Assembly (NCBI RefSeq): GCF_002921135.1
Contig: NZ_PQVJ01000019.1
Span: 93,637 to 157,636 of the forward strand
Length of the DNA: 64,000 bases
Source of the DNA: Avibacterium gallinarum
GTDB lineage: Bacteria > Pseudomonadota > Gammaproteobacteria > Enterobacterales > Pasteurellaceae
Direction: 5' to 3'
The notes beneath the pieces were generated by a model. The model was not told the DNA's origin and made no database searches. It saw only the letters and a program-made list of their open reading frames with translations. Made by a program: the position numbers and the translations under genes. Below are positions 1-8,733 of this stretch, piece after piece (within the stretch, counting starts at the first letter, position 1; every line of letters begins with the position of its first letter).

Positions 1-922
1 AATCTAATAATTCAACTTGCTCTTGCTTTTTAGATGTACACAAAATAATGCCTAAAGGTGGATTTTCGTCTTCTTCTTGTTCATATTTTGCTAACCACGC
101 AAGATAAAGTTCCATTTGGCTTTTATGCGAATGTTTAAAGGCCTCCGTTTTCAACTCGACAGCAATTAAACGTTTCAACTTACGGTTATAGAAGAGCAAA
201 TCAATATAAAAATCATCATTATCAATTTGGATACGTTTTTGGCGGGCAATAAAAGTAAATCCTGCACCTAACTCTAAAAGAAATTGTTCAATTTCTCTTA
301 ATATGGCATCTTCCAAATCTCTTTCTAAATAACGATCATTGAGTTCTAAAAAATCCAAAACATAAGGATCTTTTAATACCATTGATTGGTTATATTCGCC
401 TTTTTCTCGCAAAATAGTTAATTCTTGCGTAATGGTTTCATCAGGCTTTTTAGAAAGTGCTGTCCGTTCAAAAAGTAATGAACCAATGCGAGATTCTAAC
501 GTCCGCGTACTCCAACGTTCTTGGGCTGCCATTGTGGCATAAAAATCTCGTTTTAGTGGGTCATCAATAACAAATAATTTAGTAAAGTGCGTCCAGCTTA
601 ATTGTGCAATCAGTGATTGCACAATTTGAATATCGGGAAAAGCTGTTGCAAATTGCATCATATAATTTAAATTTCTATTCCCCCACCCCTTACCAAACTG
701 TTCCGTCAAACTTTTTGATAAATTTTTGATGATTTCCTTACCATATTCTGCACGTTCATTTTGCAAAATATGCTGATTAATTCGCTGCCCGATATGCCAA
801 TAAAGTAAGGTAAGTTCTGCATTCACCGTTACGGCAACGCGTTGCTTGCTGTTTTGAATTAATTGGCTAATTTCGCCAACTAATTGGTGTTCATTAATTG
901 CAATGTGTTTTTCTTTTTCCAT
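1..922 (-). CDS. YhcG/DUF1016-type PD-(D/E)XK nuclease family protein, partial (C-terminus beyond the left edge)
   Basis: The minus strand is open from an ATG at 922 to the window edge (307 codons, no stop reached). The N-terminal part is a helical domain of the DUF1016 type, with the sequence TLLYWHIGQRINQHIL near residues 33-48 and GKGWGNRNLNYMMQFA near 78-93. The second half looks like a PD-(D/E)XK nuclease core: DDFYIDLLFYNRKLKRLIAV followed directly by ELK, giving the spaced acidic residues and the E-x-K pair. The family occurs in many bacteria, often near mobile or restriction-type genes; its role is poorly defined. Here it follows the glutaredoxin-like gene on the same strand, with a 42-bp gap holding an uptake signal. 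Family assignment is confident; DNA cleavage is inferred from the fold only. Confidence 0.85.
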   Translation of the reverse strand, partial: MEKEKHIAINEHQLVGEISQLIQNSKQRVAVTVNAELTLLYWHIGQRINQHILQNERAEYGKEIIKNLSKSLTEQFGKGWGNRNLNYMMQFATAFPDIQIVQSLIAQLSWTHFTKLFVIDDPLKRDFYATMAAQERWSTRTLESRIGSLLFERTALSKKPDETITQELTILREKGEYNQSMVLKDPYVLDFLELNDRYLERDLEDAILREIEQFLLELGAGFTFIARQKRIQIDNDDFYIDLLFYNRKLKRLIAVELKTEAFKHSHKSQMELYLAWLAKYEQEEDENPPLGIILCTSKKQEQVELLD

Positions 923-964
923 TTAATGCAAAACTCCTGCAAAACCTACCGCACTTTATTTAAT

Positions 965-1231
965 TTACTTAAAAACGTCCGCCAATTTATCCGCATCTAA
1001 CACAAGGCTATCATTATTCAATAGCAAGGCTGGAATCCCAATAGATCCACGCGCTTTCACCGCTTCAAACTCTGCACGGCTATCACGCAAAGCGAGGAAG
1101 CGTTTGAGATTGCCTAATGATGATTGAATTTCTATTGGCTCATATTGCACGCCTAATTCTTGCAAGCGGGCCACAAAAGGCGCGGTATCAGGGCAAGTTT
1201 CGGCGAAAAATAAAACGGGTTTATCCATCAT
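965..1231 (-). CDS. glutaredoxin/thioredoxin-fold protein
   Basis: An 88-residue protein with a thioredoxin-like pattern: a beta strand (KPVLFFAE) leading into T-C-P-D near residues 12-15, and a cis-proline segment G-I-P-A-L near residues 65-69. Only one cysteine is present in the active-site loop, so it would be a monothiol-type or degenerate glutaredoxin. The start at 1231 has AGGA six bases upstream; a second ATG follows immediately. It lies 26 bp after glyQ on the same strand. From memory, H. influenzae also carries small uncharacterised genes between glyQ and glyS, so this is probably a conserved neighbour. Substrate and partner are unknown. Confidence 0.8.
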   Translation of the reverse strand: MMDKPVLFFAETCPDTAPFVARLQELGVQYEPIEIQSSLGNLKRFLALRDSRAEFEAVKARGSIGIPALLLNNDSLVLDADKLADVFK

Positions 1232-1257
1232 AAAAATTCCTAAATTTTTGACCGCAC

Positions 1258-2166
1258 TTATTTTTTACACCCAGGGAAACCCAATGCTTCACGGCTGGCG
1301 TAATAGGCTTCTGCGACACCTTTGGTTAAGGCGCGGATACGCAGAATGTAGCGTTGGCGTTCGGTCACGGAAATGGCTTTGCGTGCATCGAGCAAGTTAA
1401 AGCTGTGTGCGGCTTTTAAAATGCGTTCGTAGGCAGGCAGTGGCAATGGTTTTTCTAGAGCTAATAATTCTTGCGCTTCTTTTTCATATTGCTCAAAGGC
1501 TTTGAATAAGAAATCAATATCAGCGTATTCAAAGTTGTAAGTAGATTGTTCCACTTCGTTTTGGTGGAACACGTCGCCGTAGGTGGTTTTGCCGAGTGGG
1601 CCGTCTGACCAAACTAAGTCATACACGCTATCCACGCCTTGAATATACATCGCTAAGCGTTCTAAACCGTAGGTGACTTCGCCCGTAACCGGTTTACATT
1701 CTAAACCGCCCACTTGTTGGAAATAGGTAAATTGGGTCACTTCCATACCATTTAGCCATACCTCCCAGCCTAAGCCCCACGCGCCAAGGGTTGGGTTTTC
1801 CCAGTTGTCTTCCACAAAACGAATATCGTGTTGTGTGGGGTCGAAGCCGAGCATTTTTAATGAGCCAAGATAAAGCTCTTGAATGTTGTCTGGAGAAGGC
1901 TTGATCACCACTTGGAATTGATAATAATGCTGCAAGCGGTTTGGGTTTTCGCCATAACGCCCATCAGTTGGACGGCGTGAAGGTTGCACATAGGCGAACG
2001 CCATCGGCTCTGGCCCAATCGCACGCAATGCCGTCATTGGGTGGGACGTGCCTGCCCCCACTTCCATATCAAAAGGTTGCACAATGGTACAGCCTTGCTC
2101 TGCCCAATAAGCCTGTAAGGCAAGGATCATTCCTTGGAAAGTTTTTACGTTAAATTTTGTATCCAT
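1258..2166 (-). CDS. glyQ: glycine--tRNA ligase, alpha subunit
   Basis: A 302-residue protein of normal length for the alpha subunit of the bacterial heterotetrameric glycyl-tRNA synthetase, which charges tRNA-Gly in the cytoplasm. Characteristic segments are the N-terminal [19 protein letters not shown], the [11 protein letters not shown] class II motif region near residues 85-95, and the segment [20 protein letters not shown]. The catalytic alpha chain needs the beta chain GlyS for tRNA recognition. glyS is not in the window; the two genes downstream separate glyQ from wherever glyS lies. Assignment is secure. Confidence 0.98.
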   Translation of the reverse strand: MDTKFNVKTFQGMILALQAYWAEQGCTIVQPFDMEVGAGTSHPMTALRAIGPEPMAFAYVQPSRRPTDGRYGENPNRLQHYYQFQVVIKPSPDNIQELYLGSLKMLGFDPTQHDIRFVEDNWENPTLGAWGLGWEVWLNGMEVTQFTYFQQVGGLECKPVTGEVTYGLERLAMYIQGVDSVYDLVWSDGPLGKTTYGDVFHQNEVEQSTYNFEYADIDFLFKAFEQYEKEAQELLALEKPLPLPAYERILKAAHSFNLLDARKAISVTERQRYILRIRALTKGVAEAYYASREALGFPGCKK

Positions 2167-2352
2167 AAGTGTTCTGTTTTCATAAGTTAAAGAAATGCGC
2201 TCATTATACTGGATAATAGGGAATTATCCCAGTGTTGCGTAAGGTTTATGTGATGATCACAATACAAATTTAGGATAAGGAAAATCAGCAGAGATAAGAG
2301 CTAACAAAGGAAAGAAAATCGCATCTATCATTTGGAGTTAAATGATAAAAAA

Positions 2353-2377
2353 TAAGCCCCGCAATATGCAGGGCTTA
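2353..2377 (-). terminator. rho-independent terminator after the adhesin gene
   Basis: A seven-base-pair stem TAAGCCC/GGGCTTA (2353-2359 and 2371-2377), with GCA/TGC pairing inside the loop. On the minus strand it is followed by a T-rich run at 2343-2352. It lies about 70 bp beyond the adhesin stop codon, after an uptake-signal dyad, so the adhesin has two hairpins in series. Confidence 0.8.
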
Positions 2378-2394
2378 AAATTTTGAAAAATCCG

Positions 2395-2431
2395 ACCGCA
2401 CTTTAGAAATTAAGTAAAATCAAAGTGCGGT
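2395..2431. terminator. inverted uptake-signal pair downstream of the adhesin gene
   Basis: ACCGCACTTT at 2395-2404 and AAAGTGCGGT at 2422-2431 form a perfect ten-base-pair stem with a 17-base loop, 16 bp beyond the adhesin stop. Such head-to-head uptake signals commonly serve as terminators in Pasteurellaceae. The stem is not followed by a long T run here, so the hairpin at 2353 may do most of the termination. Confidence 0.7.
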
Positions 2432-2446
2432 GGTATTTTTTGGCAA

Positions 2447-5400
2447 TTACCATTGATAGCCGACAGAACCACCCACAATGTAATTGTTACGAGTATTTGC
2501 CGATGCACCAACTTTAATCACCCATTTCTCATTGTCAGATACACGAGAAACCCCTAATGCAACCGCTGATTCGTTGCGGTAAGTTGTACCACCAACAGAA
2601 ACCATTGATTTACCTGGTCTAGTTGGTTGAGGCAACATACCTAACGCCGCCGCACCTGCGATACCTGCACGGAGTTTTTTATCCATACGTTTCATATCGC
2701 CAGCAACTTTATTCACTTTGTTGTCAAGGTGATTTGCAACATTGCTAAGCTGTGCAACGTTCACTGCATCTGTTGGATCTTTACCTGGTGCAACGTTAGT
2801 AATTCTATTACCGCCGTTGTTTAAGCCATTTTGCGTTAAGCTCACTGCTTTATCACCCGTGCCGATAGTTACGCCATCGTTATTCACAACAGTGTTACCA
2901 GCAGTTACGCTATCAACTTTAAGGTTTTTGTTCAACGCAACTTTAACGCCAGATGAAGTAACAGAAGTGGTAATGTTTTCATCACCATTAACAGCTACTG
3001 TATCACCTAATTGACGGTTAAGTGTTTTGCCGTCATCTGCAGTAAAGTTCAAGCCTTTGTTGATCGCCGCAGTGTTGTTTGCAATGTTCGCAGCATTTTT
3101 CGCTACGTTTTGGTTAGTTTCGTGTAATTGACTACCGTTCACTGCATCAGTGCTATTTGCATCAATATTACCAGCTTTCACGCCTATGATTTTCGTGTTA
3201 CCCGCATCAATACCATCGTTATTTATGCTAACGTGCGTACCAATTTTTGCACTATCAAATTTCACATCTTTTGCAGTGGATACGGTATAAATAGTTTGAC
3301 CATCACTACCAACATCTGAATCAACAACGATATTATCACCTTCTTTTACTTCTGTTTTCACTGCTTTCGCGGCTTGTTGAACAGTGTAAAGCTGACTACC
3401 GTTTACTGCATCTTTGCTATTCGGGCTAATATCACCATCAGCAACATTGGTAATTTTGTTACCGCCATTATCTAAGCCATCTTTGCTTAGTTTCACTGGA
3501 GAATCACCATTGCTATTGGAAATCGTAATACCATCCGCATTGTTAATTTTGGTATCACCCATTGTTACGCTACCATCTGAACCAAGATCAATGTCTTTTG
3601 ATAACTTAACTGTCAAGGTGTCTGAACCATCTGAAACAACGCCAATATTCTTCTCTGTCAGTTTACTTTCATCTGCACCACCTCTTACGTTCACTTTACT
3701 ACCAAGTTTACGTTTAAAGTCTTTCGATGTATTGTCCCCTGAGAATGTTAACGGTGTTGTTATAGCTTTATCTAACGCTTCAATTGCATCACCTACAGAA
3801 TGAACCTCTTTCGTATTGCCAGTTCCATCTGTTAAATCAGTAACCTTATAAGTAGGCTTACTTACTGTACCATCTGGATTTACTGTTGAATTACCACCCA
3901 AGGCGTTTGCTACACTTTCCGCAGTGTTATAAAGCTGGCTACCATTTACAGCATCTGAACTGTCTTTATTGACATCGCCTGCGTTCACACCTGTCACCTT
4001 GGTATTTCCCGCATTAATGCCATCATTGTTAATGCTCACGTTATCTCCGATCTTCGCACTATCAAATTTCACATTTTTCGCGGTGGATACGGTGTAAATA
4101 GTCTGACCATCGCTGCCAACATCTGAAGTAACAACGATATTATCGCCTTCTTTTACTTCTGTTTTCGCTGCCTTAGCTGCTTGCTGAACAGTGTAGAGCT
4201 GACTACCATTTACTGCATCTTTGCTATTCGGGTTAATATCGCCATCAGCAAGATTGGTAATTTTGTTACCGCCATTATCTAAACCATCTTTGTTTAGTTT
4301 CACTGGAGAACCACCATTGCTATTGGAAATAGTAATACCATCTGCATTGCTAATTTTAGTATCTCCCATAGTTACACTACCATCAGGACCTAAGTTAAGA
4401 TTTTTAGCTAATTTCACAGTTAGTTTTGCATTATCGCCATCTTGTTCAGCAACAATACCGATATTATTGTCAGTCAGATTACTTTTATCTTTAACACCAC
4501 CAACAATGGTAGCAGTTTGGTTTAATTTGATTGCAGCGTTTCCTATATCGCCAGCATATTTCACGCCGTCATTTAAGGTTGCCACTTGCTCATTATTCAC
4601 TTCTAAACGAGGTTTCGTTGGACCATCTTTGCCATCAACGCCTGGCTTACCATCTGTTTTTGTCGTTAAGGTTACGCCATCTGCACCATCTTTACCGGCA
4701 ATACTGATACCTGGTTTACCGTCATTGCCTGTATCGCCTTTAATGGATACGCCATTCTTACCATCTTTTCCAACCACATTAATTGTGCCTGCCTCTTTCG
4801 GAGCATTTGGATTTGATGGGTCTTCTGGGTTTCCAACAGTAATTTCATTACCAAGGGCAATTTTAAGTTGCTTATCTGCTGCATTTGCAGTAACCGTAAT
4901 TCCTTTCTCGCCTTTCAGTTGAATAGATTTACCTAAGCCTTGCTTAACTTCAGTTTTACTATCATCTGTTAGAATAAACCCACCGTTAGTTGCATTAGTA
5001 ATGTTATTTACAGCATTACTTAATTTATCTGCAACAACATAAAGTTGCGAGCCATTAATTGCATCAGTTGAATCTTTGTTAATACGTCCTGCCGCAACAT
5101 TCGTGATAGTACGTTCTTTACCAGCGGAACCAACACTTAATGTTGCGATCGGTGAAGTTCCGGCAAAGCCATTGTAGGTAATCTTATTTACTGTTGCTTG
5201 TGTTGTTGGAACCGCAGCTTCGGTAATTGCGCCTGCTCCTAGTGCAACATCATTCTCATTTTTCGCTTGGGCATTTAACCCAACAGCAATAGCGTTATCT
5301 TTTAAGGCTTGTGCATTATTTCCTAAACTAATTGAATCGTTTACTTCACGCGTATCAGAATCACCTGATTCAAATATTGGGTTATTAGGATCGCTATTTA

Positions 5401-8038
5401 CAACAACAGCGGTACCTGCTTGACGACCAATTGCGATATTATTGTTCCCATTTAGGTTTGCGCCAGCGGCATTACCTAATGTAACATTATCATTACCATT
5501 TAAAGCATTACCTGCTGAGATGCCTAAAGAAAGGTTATTTGAACCATTCAGTCCACCGCCAGCATAAATACCCATTGCGACATTATGGTTAGAGTCTGGA
5601 TTTGTTTCACCAATTCCGATGCCTGCACCATCTCCAATCCCAATATTTGAGTATCCTGTCGCAGAATTTCCTGAATTTGTACCAATCCAAATGCTATTTT
5701 CAGCATTGCTACCAAGCCCTGCAGAATATCCCATAGAAACTACATTAGTACTCAGAGCCTCTGCAGAATCTCCCACTGCAATAGCCCCTGCAGCGGTTGC
5801 TTTTGCGTTATGGCCTACAGCAACAGCTGCTGGTTCATTTACATTATTACTAGAATCAGCAAGAGCATTGCTACCTATAGCAACATCATCAGCCCCTATA
5901 GCGTTGGCTCTTACACCCGCAGCAAGTGCGCCTTCACTTTTCGCTCCATTGTTATTGTAGTTTGCACTTTGCTTACCACCGTCGTTTACACTGTAATAAC
6001 GTGTTTTTGCTACTTTAATTGCGTCATTAATAGTGTTTTGACCTGTGCCACCAATATCCGTCATTGTAATATTGCCAGTATTTGGATCTAATGTCGCATT
6101 GCCACCTAAAATATTTGTGGTAGTGTTTGCCACATTGCCAAGGGTGTTTGCCACCATATAAAGTTGCGAACCATTGATCGCATCGGTAGAAGCGGGATTA
6201 ATACGCCCTGCTGCCACATTTTGAATTTGGCGTTGTTGATTTTTTATAGCTGGGGTTGTATCAGTAGCAGCTGCATCTGCAACACCGACAGAAACCACGC
6301 GGCTAGTTCCAATATTTGAACCAGCAAAACCAGAATAAGTAATGCCATTTACCGTTGCACTTGCTGTTTTAACCGCTCTACCTGTTACACTGTTTTCACC
6401 TAATGCCACTGAGCCAGCTAAGCTTGCATTTGCGGCATAACCCAATGCTAACGCCCCACCTTTCGCAGCAGTAGCGGAATAACCTAATGCAACAGCATTA
6501 TTTTCTGACGCAATAGCCCCAGGCCCCACCGCTGTGCTAGAAGCACCTACAGCTTGGCTATATTGCCCCACAGCCATTGAGTTATTACCTTCAGCTTTAG
6601 CTACAGCACCAACGGCTAATGTTGTATTACCTGTAGCTTGGGCTTGCTGCCCTAAAGCAGTAGATGATACTCTAGCCACTGTATTTGAACCAATTGCGAC
6701 AGCCTGATCTCCACTTGCATTTGCTTTATTACCTATTGCGGTAACAAAATTGCCCTCGGTATAAGTTCCTGTACCAATCGCAATAGAATCATTGTCATTT
6801 ACCGTAACATTACTACCAATACCTATTACTCTTGCACTTGTTCCTGCTTTATCTTTTTGCACTTTGACGTCATTTCCAAGAACAAAAGATTCTTGCCCAT
6901 TTACATAGTTGTTATTACCAACAACTCGGCTCGCTGTTGCTTGAGCTGTAAGTGCATTATTATTACCAAACACCCCTGCGTTATCTACAGAAATAGTACC
7001 GTTTTCATTACCCATACTATGGGTGCCAGAACCTGTAATAGTTGTTGAAATACCAATTGCGCCAGAGTTTGAGCCTCCAACCACGTTATTATTACCAATA
7101 GAAATTGCATTATTTGCCATTGCTTGAGCATTAATACCTATAGCAGTTGCATTTGTAGCCGTCGCCAGTGCTTCTGAGCCAATCGCGATAGAGCTTTCGG
7201 CGCTCTCTGTCGTACGAGCACTAGCACCAAAGGCAATAGAACGCTCACCTAATGCTTGAGTGTTAGTTGATGCGTCATAATTAGTTATGCGAGCTCCACC
7301 TTCATCTACTCCTCCAACAACATCTGCACTACCAATTGCAATTGCTCGATGTCCCGCAGCTTGAGAAGATTGTCCTATTGCCAAGCTACCTTTACCCGAA
7401 GCCCAGGATACGTTACCAATTGCCATTGCATAATCATTGGTTGCAGAAGATTGGCGCATCATCGCAAGAGAATTGAAACCTGAAGCACGAGAAGCAGTAC
7501 CAATTGCAGTTGCACCTGTATGACTACCAATAGCATAAGGCCCTAACGCAAAACTCAATGCGCCAGATGCTTTTGAATAATCCCCTATTGCAACTCCTGA
7601 AGATTCGCCAGCTACATAATTACTCTGTGCTGTTGCCATCGCATTGGCACCTGTACCAATCGCAATACCATGAGCCGCTGGCAACAAGCCTGAATATAAG
7701 CCATTATCATTAGCTCTTGTAGGATCTAAATAACTCAAATTGCCAGGGTTCTTATAATCTAATGCCGTATCTCCCACTTGATCAGACGCTGCACTATTGG
7801 ATATACTCACAGAACCATTTGATGTATTACTAATAGCTACATAAGCATTTGCTATTAAAGGAAAACTTGTTAATACACTTAACGAGATTAAATTAAAGAA
7901 AAAGTTTTTTACAGTTCGTAGAGGTTGTAGCGAGAAATCAACAAAAGTGCTTGATTTACCTTGCCGAGATGCTAATTCTGAAGCTACTATCCAATTTTGT
8001 TCAGCGTAATTCCAAATAATACGAAATATTTTATTCAT
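2447..8038 (-). CDS. trimeric autotransporter adhesin (YadA/Hia/Hsf-like)
   Basis: A 1863-residue surface adhesin. The ATG at 8038 was chosen over an in-frame TTG at 8047. It opens with an extended signal peptide region (MNKIFRIIWNYAEQNWIVAS) and a hydrophobic core ending A-N-A near residue 65. A YadA-like head with many A-I-G repeats spans about 85-560, with a neck of the G-R-I-N-x-x-S-T-D-A-I-N-G-S-Q-L-Y type near 618. A second head follows at about 700-940. A short collagen-like G-x-y stretch (GKDGKNGVSIKGDTG) lies near 1086-1143. The stalk is built of repeats sharing D-A-V-N-G-S-Q-L-Y. The last ~75 residues are the YadA membrane anchor, ending in aromatic W. Three chains together form the outer-membrane pore and fibre. 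The host ligand cannot be read from the sequence. No uptake signal lies within the gene. Confidence 0.96.
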   Translation of the reverse strand: MNKIFRIIWNYAEQNWIVASELASRQGKSSTFVDFSLQPLRTVKNFFFNLISLSVLTSFPLIANAYVAISNTSNGSVSISNSAASDQVGDTALDYKNPGNLSYLDPTRANDNGLYSGLLPAAHGIAIGTGANAMATAQSNYVAGESSGVAIGDYSKASGALSFALGPYAIGSHTGATAIGTASRASGFNSLAMMRQSSATNDYAMAIGNVSWASGKGSLAIGQSSQAAGHRAIAIGSADVVGGVDEGGARITNYDASTNTQALGERSIAFGASARTTESAESSIAIGSEALATATNATAIGINAQAMANNAISIGNNNVVGGSNSGAIGISTTITGSGTHSMGNENGTISVDNAGVFGNNNALTAQATASRVVGNNNYVNGQESFVLGNDVKVQKDKAGTSARVIGIGSNVTVNDNDSIAIGTGTYTEGNFVTAIGNKANASGDQAVAIGSNTVARVSSTALGQQAQATGNTTLAVGAVAKAEGNNSMAVGQYSQAVGASSTAVGPGAIASENNAVALGYSATAAKGGALALGYAANASLAGSVALGENSVTGRAVKTASATVNGITYSGFAGSNIGTSRVVSVGVADAAATDTTPAIKNQQRQIQNVAAGRINPASTDAINGSQLYMVANTLGNVANTTTNILGGNATLDPNTGNITMTDIGGTGQNTINDAIKVAKTRYYSVNDGGKQSANYNNNGAKSEGALAAGVRANAIGADDVAIGSNALADSSNNVNEPAAVAVGHNAKATAAGAIAVGDSAEALSTNVVSMGYSAGLGSNAENSIWIGTNSGNSATGYSNIGIGDGAGIGIGETNPDSNHNVAMGIYAGGGLNGSNNLSLGISAGNALNGNDNVTLGNAAGANLNGNNNIAIGRQAGTAVVVNSDPNNPIFESGDSDTREVNDSISLGNNAQALKDNAIAVGLNAQAKNENDVALGAGAITEAAVPTTQATVNKITYNGFAGTSPIATLSVGSAGKERTITNVAAGRINKDSTDAINGSQLYVVADKLSNAVNNITNATNGGFILTDDSKTEVKQGLGKSIQLKGEKGITVTANAADKQLKIALGNEITVGNPEDPSNPNAPKEAGTINVVGKDGKNGVSIKGDTGNDGKPGISIAGKDGADGVTLTTKTDGKPGVDGKDGPTKPRLEVNNEQVATLNDGVKYAGDIGNAAIKLNQTATIVGGVKDKSNLTDNNIGIVAEQDGDNAKLTVKLAKNLNLGPDGSVTMGDTKISNADGITISNSNGGSPVKLNKDGLDNGGNKITNLADGDINPNSKDAVNGSQLYTVQQAAKAAKTEVKEGDNIVVTSDVGSDGQTIYTVSTAKNVKFDSAKIGDNVSINNDGINAGNTKVTGVNAGDVNKDSSDAVNGSQLYNTAESVANALGGNSTVNPDGTVSKPTYKVTDLTDGTGNTKEVHSVGDAIEALDKAITTPLTFSGDNTSKDFKRKLGSKVNVRGGADESKLTEKNIGVVSDGSDTLTVKLSKDIDLGSDGSVTMGDTKINNADGITISNSNGDSPVKLSKDGLDNGGNKITNVADGDISPNSKDAVNGSQLYTVQQAAKAVKTEVKEGDNIVVDSDVGSDGQTIYTVSTAKDVKFDSAKIGTHVSINNDGIDAGNTKIIGVKAGNIDANSTDAVNGSQLHETNQNVAKNAANIANNTAAINKGLNFTADDGKTLNRQLGDTVAVNGDENITTSVTSSGVKVALNKNLKVDSVTAGNTVVNNDGVTIGTGDKAVSLTQNGLNNGGNRITNVAPGKDPTDAVNVAQLSNVANHLDNKVNKVAGDMKRMDKKLRAGIAGAAALGMLPQPTRPGKSMVSVGGTTYRNESAVALGVSRVSDNEKWVIKVGASANTRNNYIVGGSVGYQW
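3130..3620 (-). repeat. adhesin stalk repeat, copy nearer the C-terminus
   Basis: About 490 bp (roughly 164 codons) closely matching 3937-4427, offset by exactly 807 bp (269 codons). Shared landmarks are D-G-S-V-T-M-G-D-T-K-I, L-D-N-G-G-N-K-I-T-N, D-A-V-N-G-S-Q-L-Y-T-V-Q-Q-A-A-K-A and G-S-D-G-Q-T-I-Y-T-V-S-T-A-K. The whole number of codons keeps the frame. Boundaries were judged by eye. Confidence 0.85.
3937..4427 (-). repeat. adhesin stalk repeat, copy nearer the N-terminus
   Basis: Partner of the 3130-3620 copy, differing by scattered substitutions (for example TSDVGSDGQ against DSDVGSDGQ, and KIGDNVSIN against KIGTHVSIN). The two copies are separated by about 316 bp of less similar stalk sequence. 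Confidence 0.85.
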
Positions 8039-8047
8039 AATATACAA

Positions 8048-8733
8048 TACCTATTTTGAGTTACAAGAAATATCCATTTAAAAAATAAATGCATCCAAAA
8101 TTCAAGTCGCGGATAATAACATGGAATCAGCACATTACTAGGCAATATAACGTAATTAATTGTAAATTTTATGTAAAGTAAAAAACATTAATTAGTTAAA
8201 AATATTTTTATAACCTACATTCATTTTTTCCTAAATTTTTTATAACAATAAATCATTTGGATACTCAGAAATAGTTAATTCTTCAGGAAAACAATTTATA
8301 ATTATAAAAAATTTATAATACTCAATATTAAGTATAAAATATCATATTATAGATACCACCAAATAGAATTCGAAGCATCAACAAGAAAATTAGTACAATG
8401 GACTTACCTACGATGCAATTTTGTTGCAAAATACCGAACAGAACTATACAGAGTTATACTTCTCTAACTGCAGTTTTTCTCTTGATAAAACTATTTAGCC
8501 AAATTCAACCAATAGCATAAGAATTCTTTTATAAGATCAAGCTACCATAAAGCAAGGCTTTCATTATAGTCATTATTAGAAATGATAATCGGGCGGATGC
8601 ATAAGTCCGCCGGTTTTAGTTTTTCATTTGTTGTCTGAAAAACATTGTTTGGTGACAAATCCCCCTTAATCTCTATTTGATCAGGTACATAAACCTGTCC
8701 TACGGAAGGAAGAGGAAATATTTGTAGAAAAAT
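8048..8733. other. gene-free AT-rich spacer upstream of the adhesin gene
   Basis: This 686-bp stretch has no open frame with a plausible ribosome site or recognisable product. It must hold the adhesin promoter (minus strand, about 8050-8200), although no single promoter stands out in the A/T-rich sequence. The right half carries a terminator-like hairpin at 8592-8611 and a small dyad CAGGT/ACCTG at 8682-8697. Neither serves an identified gene. No uptake signal is present. It may be a remnant of a lost gene or carry a small RNA; neither is shown. Confidence 0.6.
8592..8625 (+). terminator. orphan terminator-like hairpin in the adhesin upstream spacer
   Basis: GGCGGA (8592-8597) pairs with TCCGCC (8606-8611) around an eight-base loop and is followed by GGTTTTAGTTTTT. 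It has plus-strand terminator form, but no plus-strand gene precedes it. A similar GGCGGA/TCCGCC hairpin lies at 34714-34731 after fdx. Confidence 0.5.

Noticed and set aside
4221..4922. A 233-codon plus-strand open frame opposite the adhesin, plus similar frames at 3414-3803 and 5619-5960
   Set aside because: They mirror the repeated stalk and head coding sequence on the other strand, lack ribosome sites, and recur with the same 807-bp offset as the adhesin repeats.
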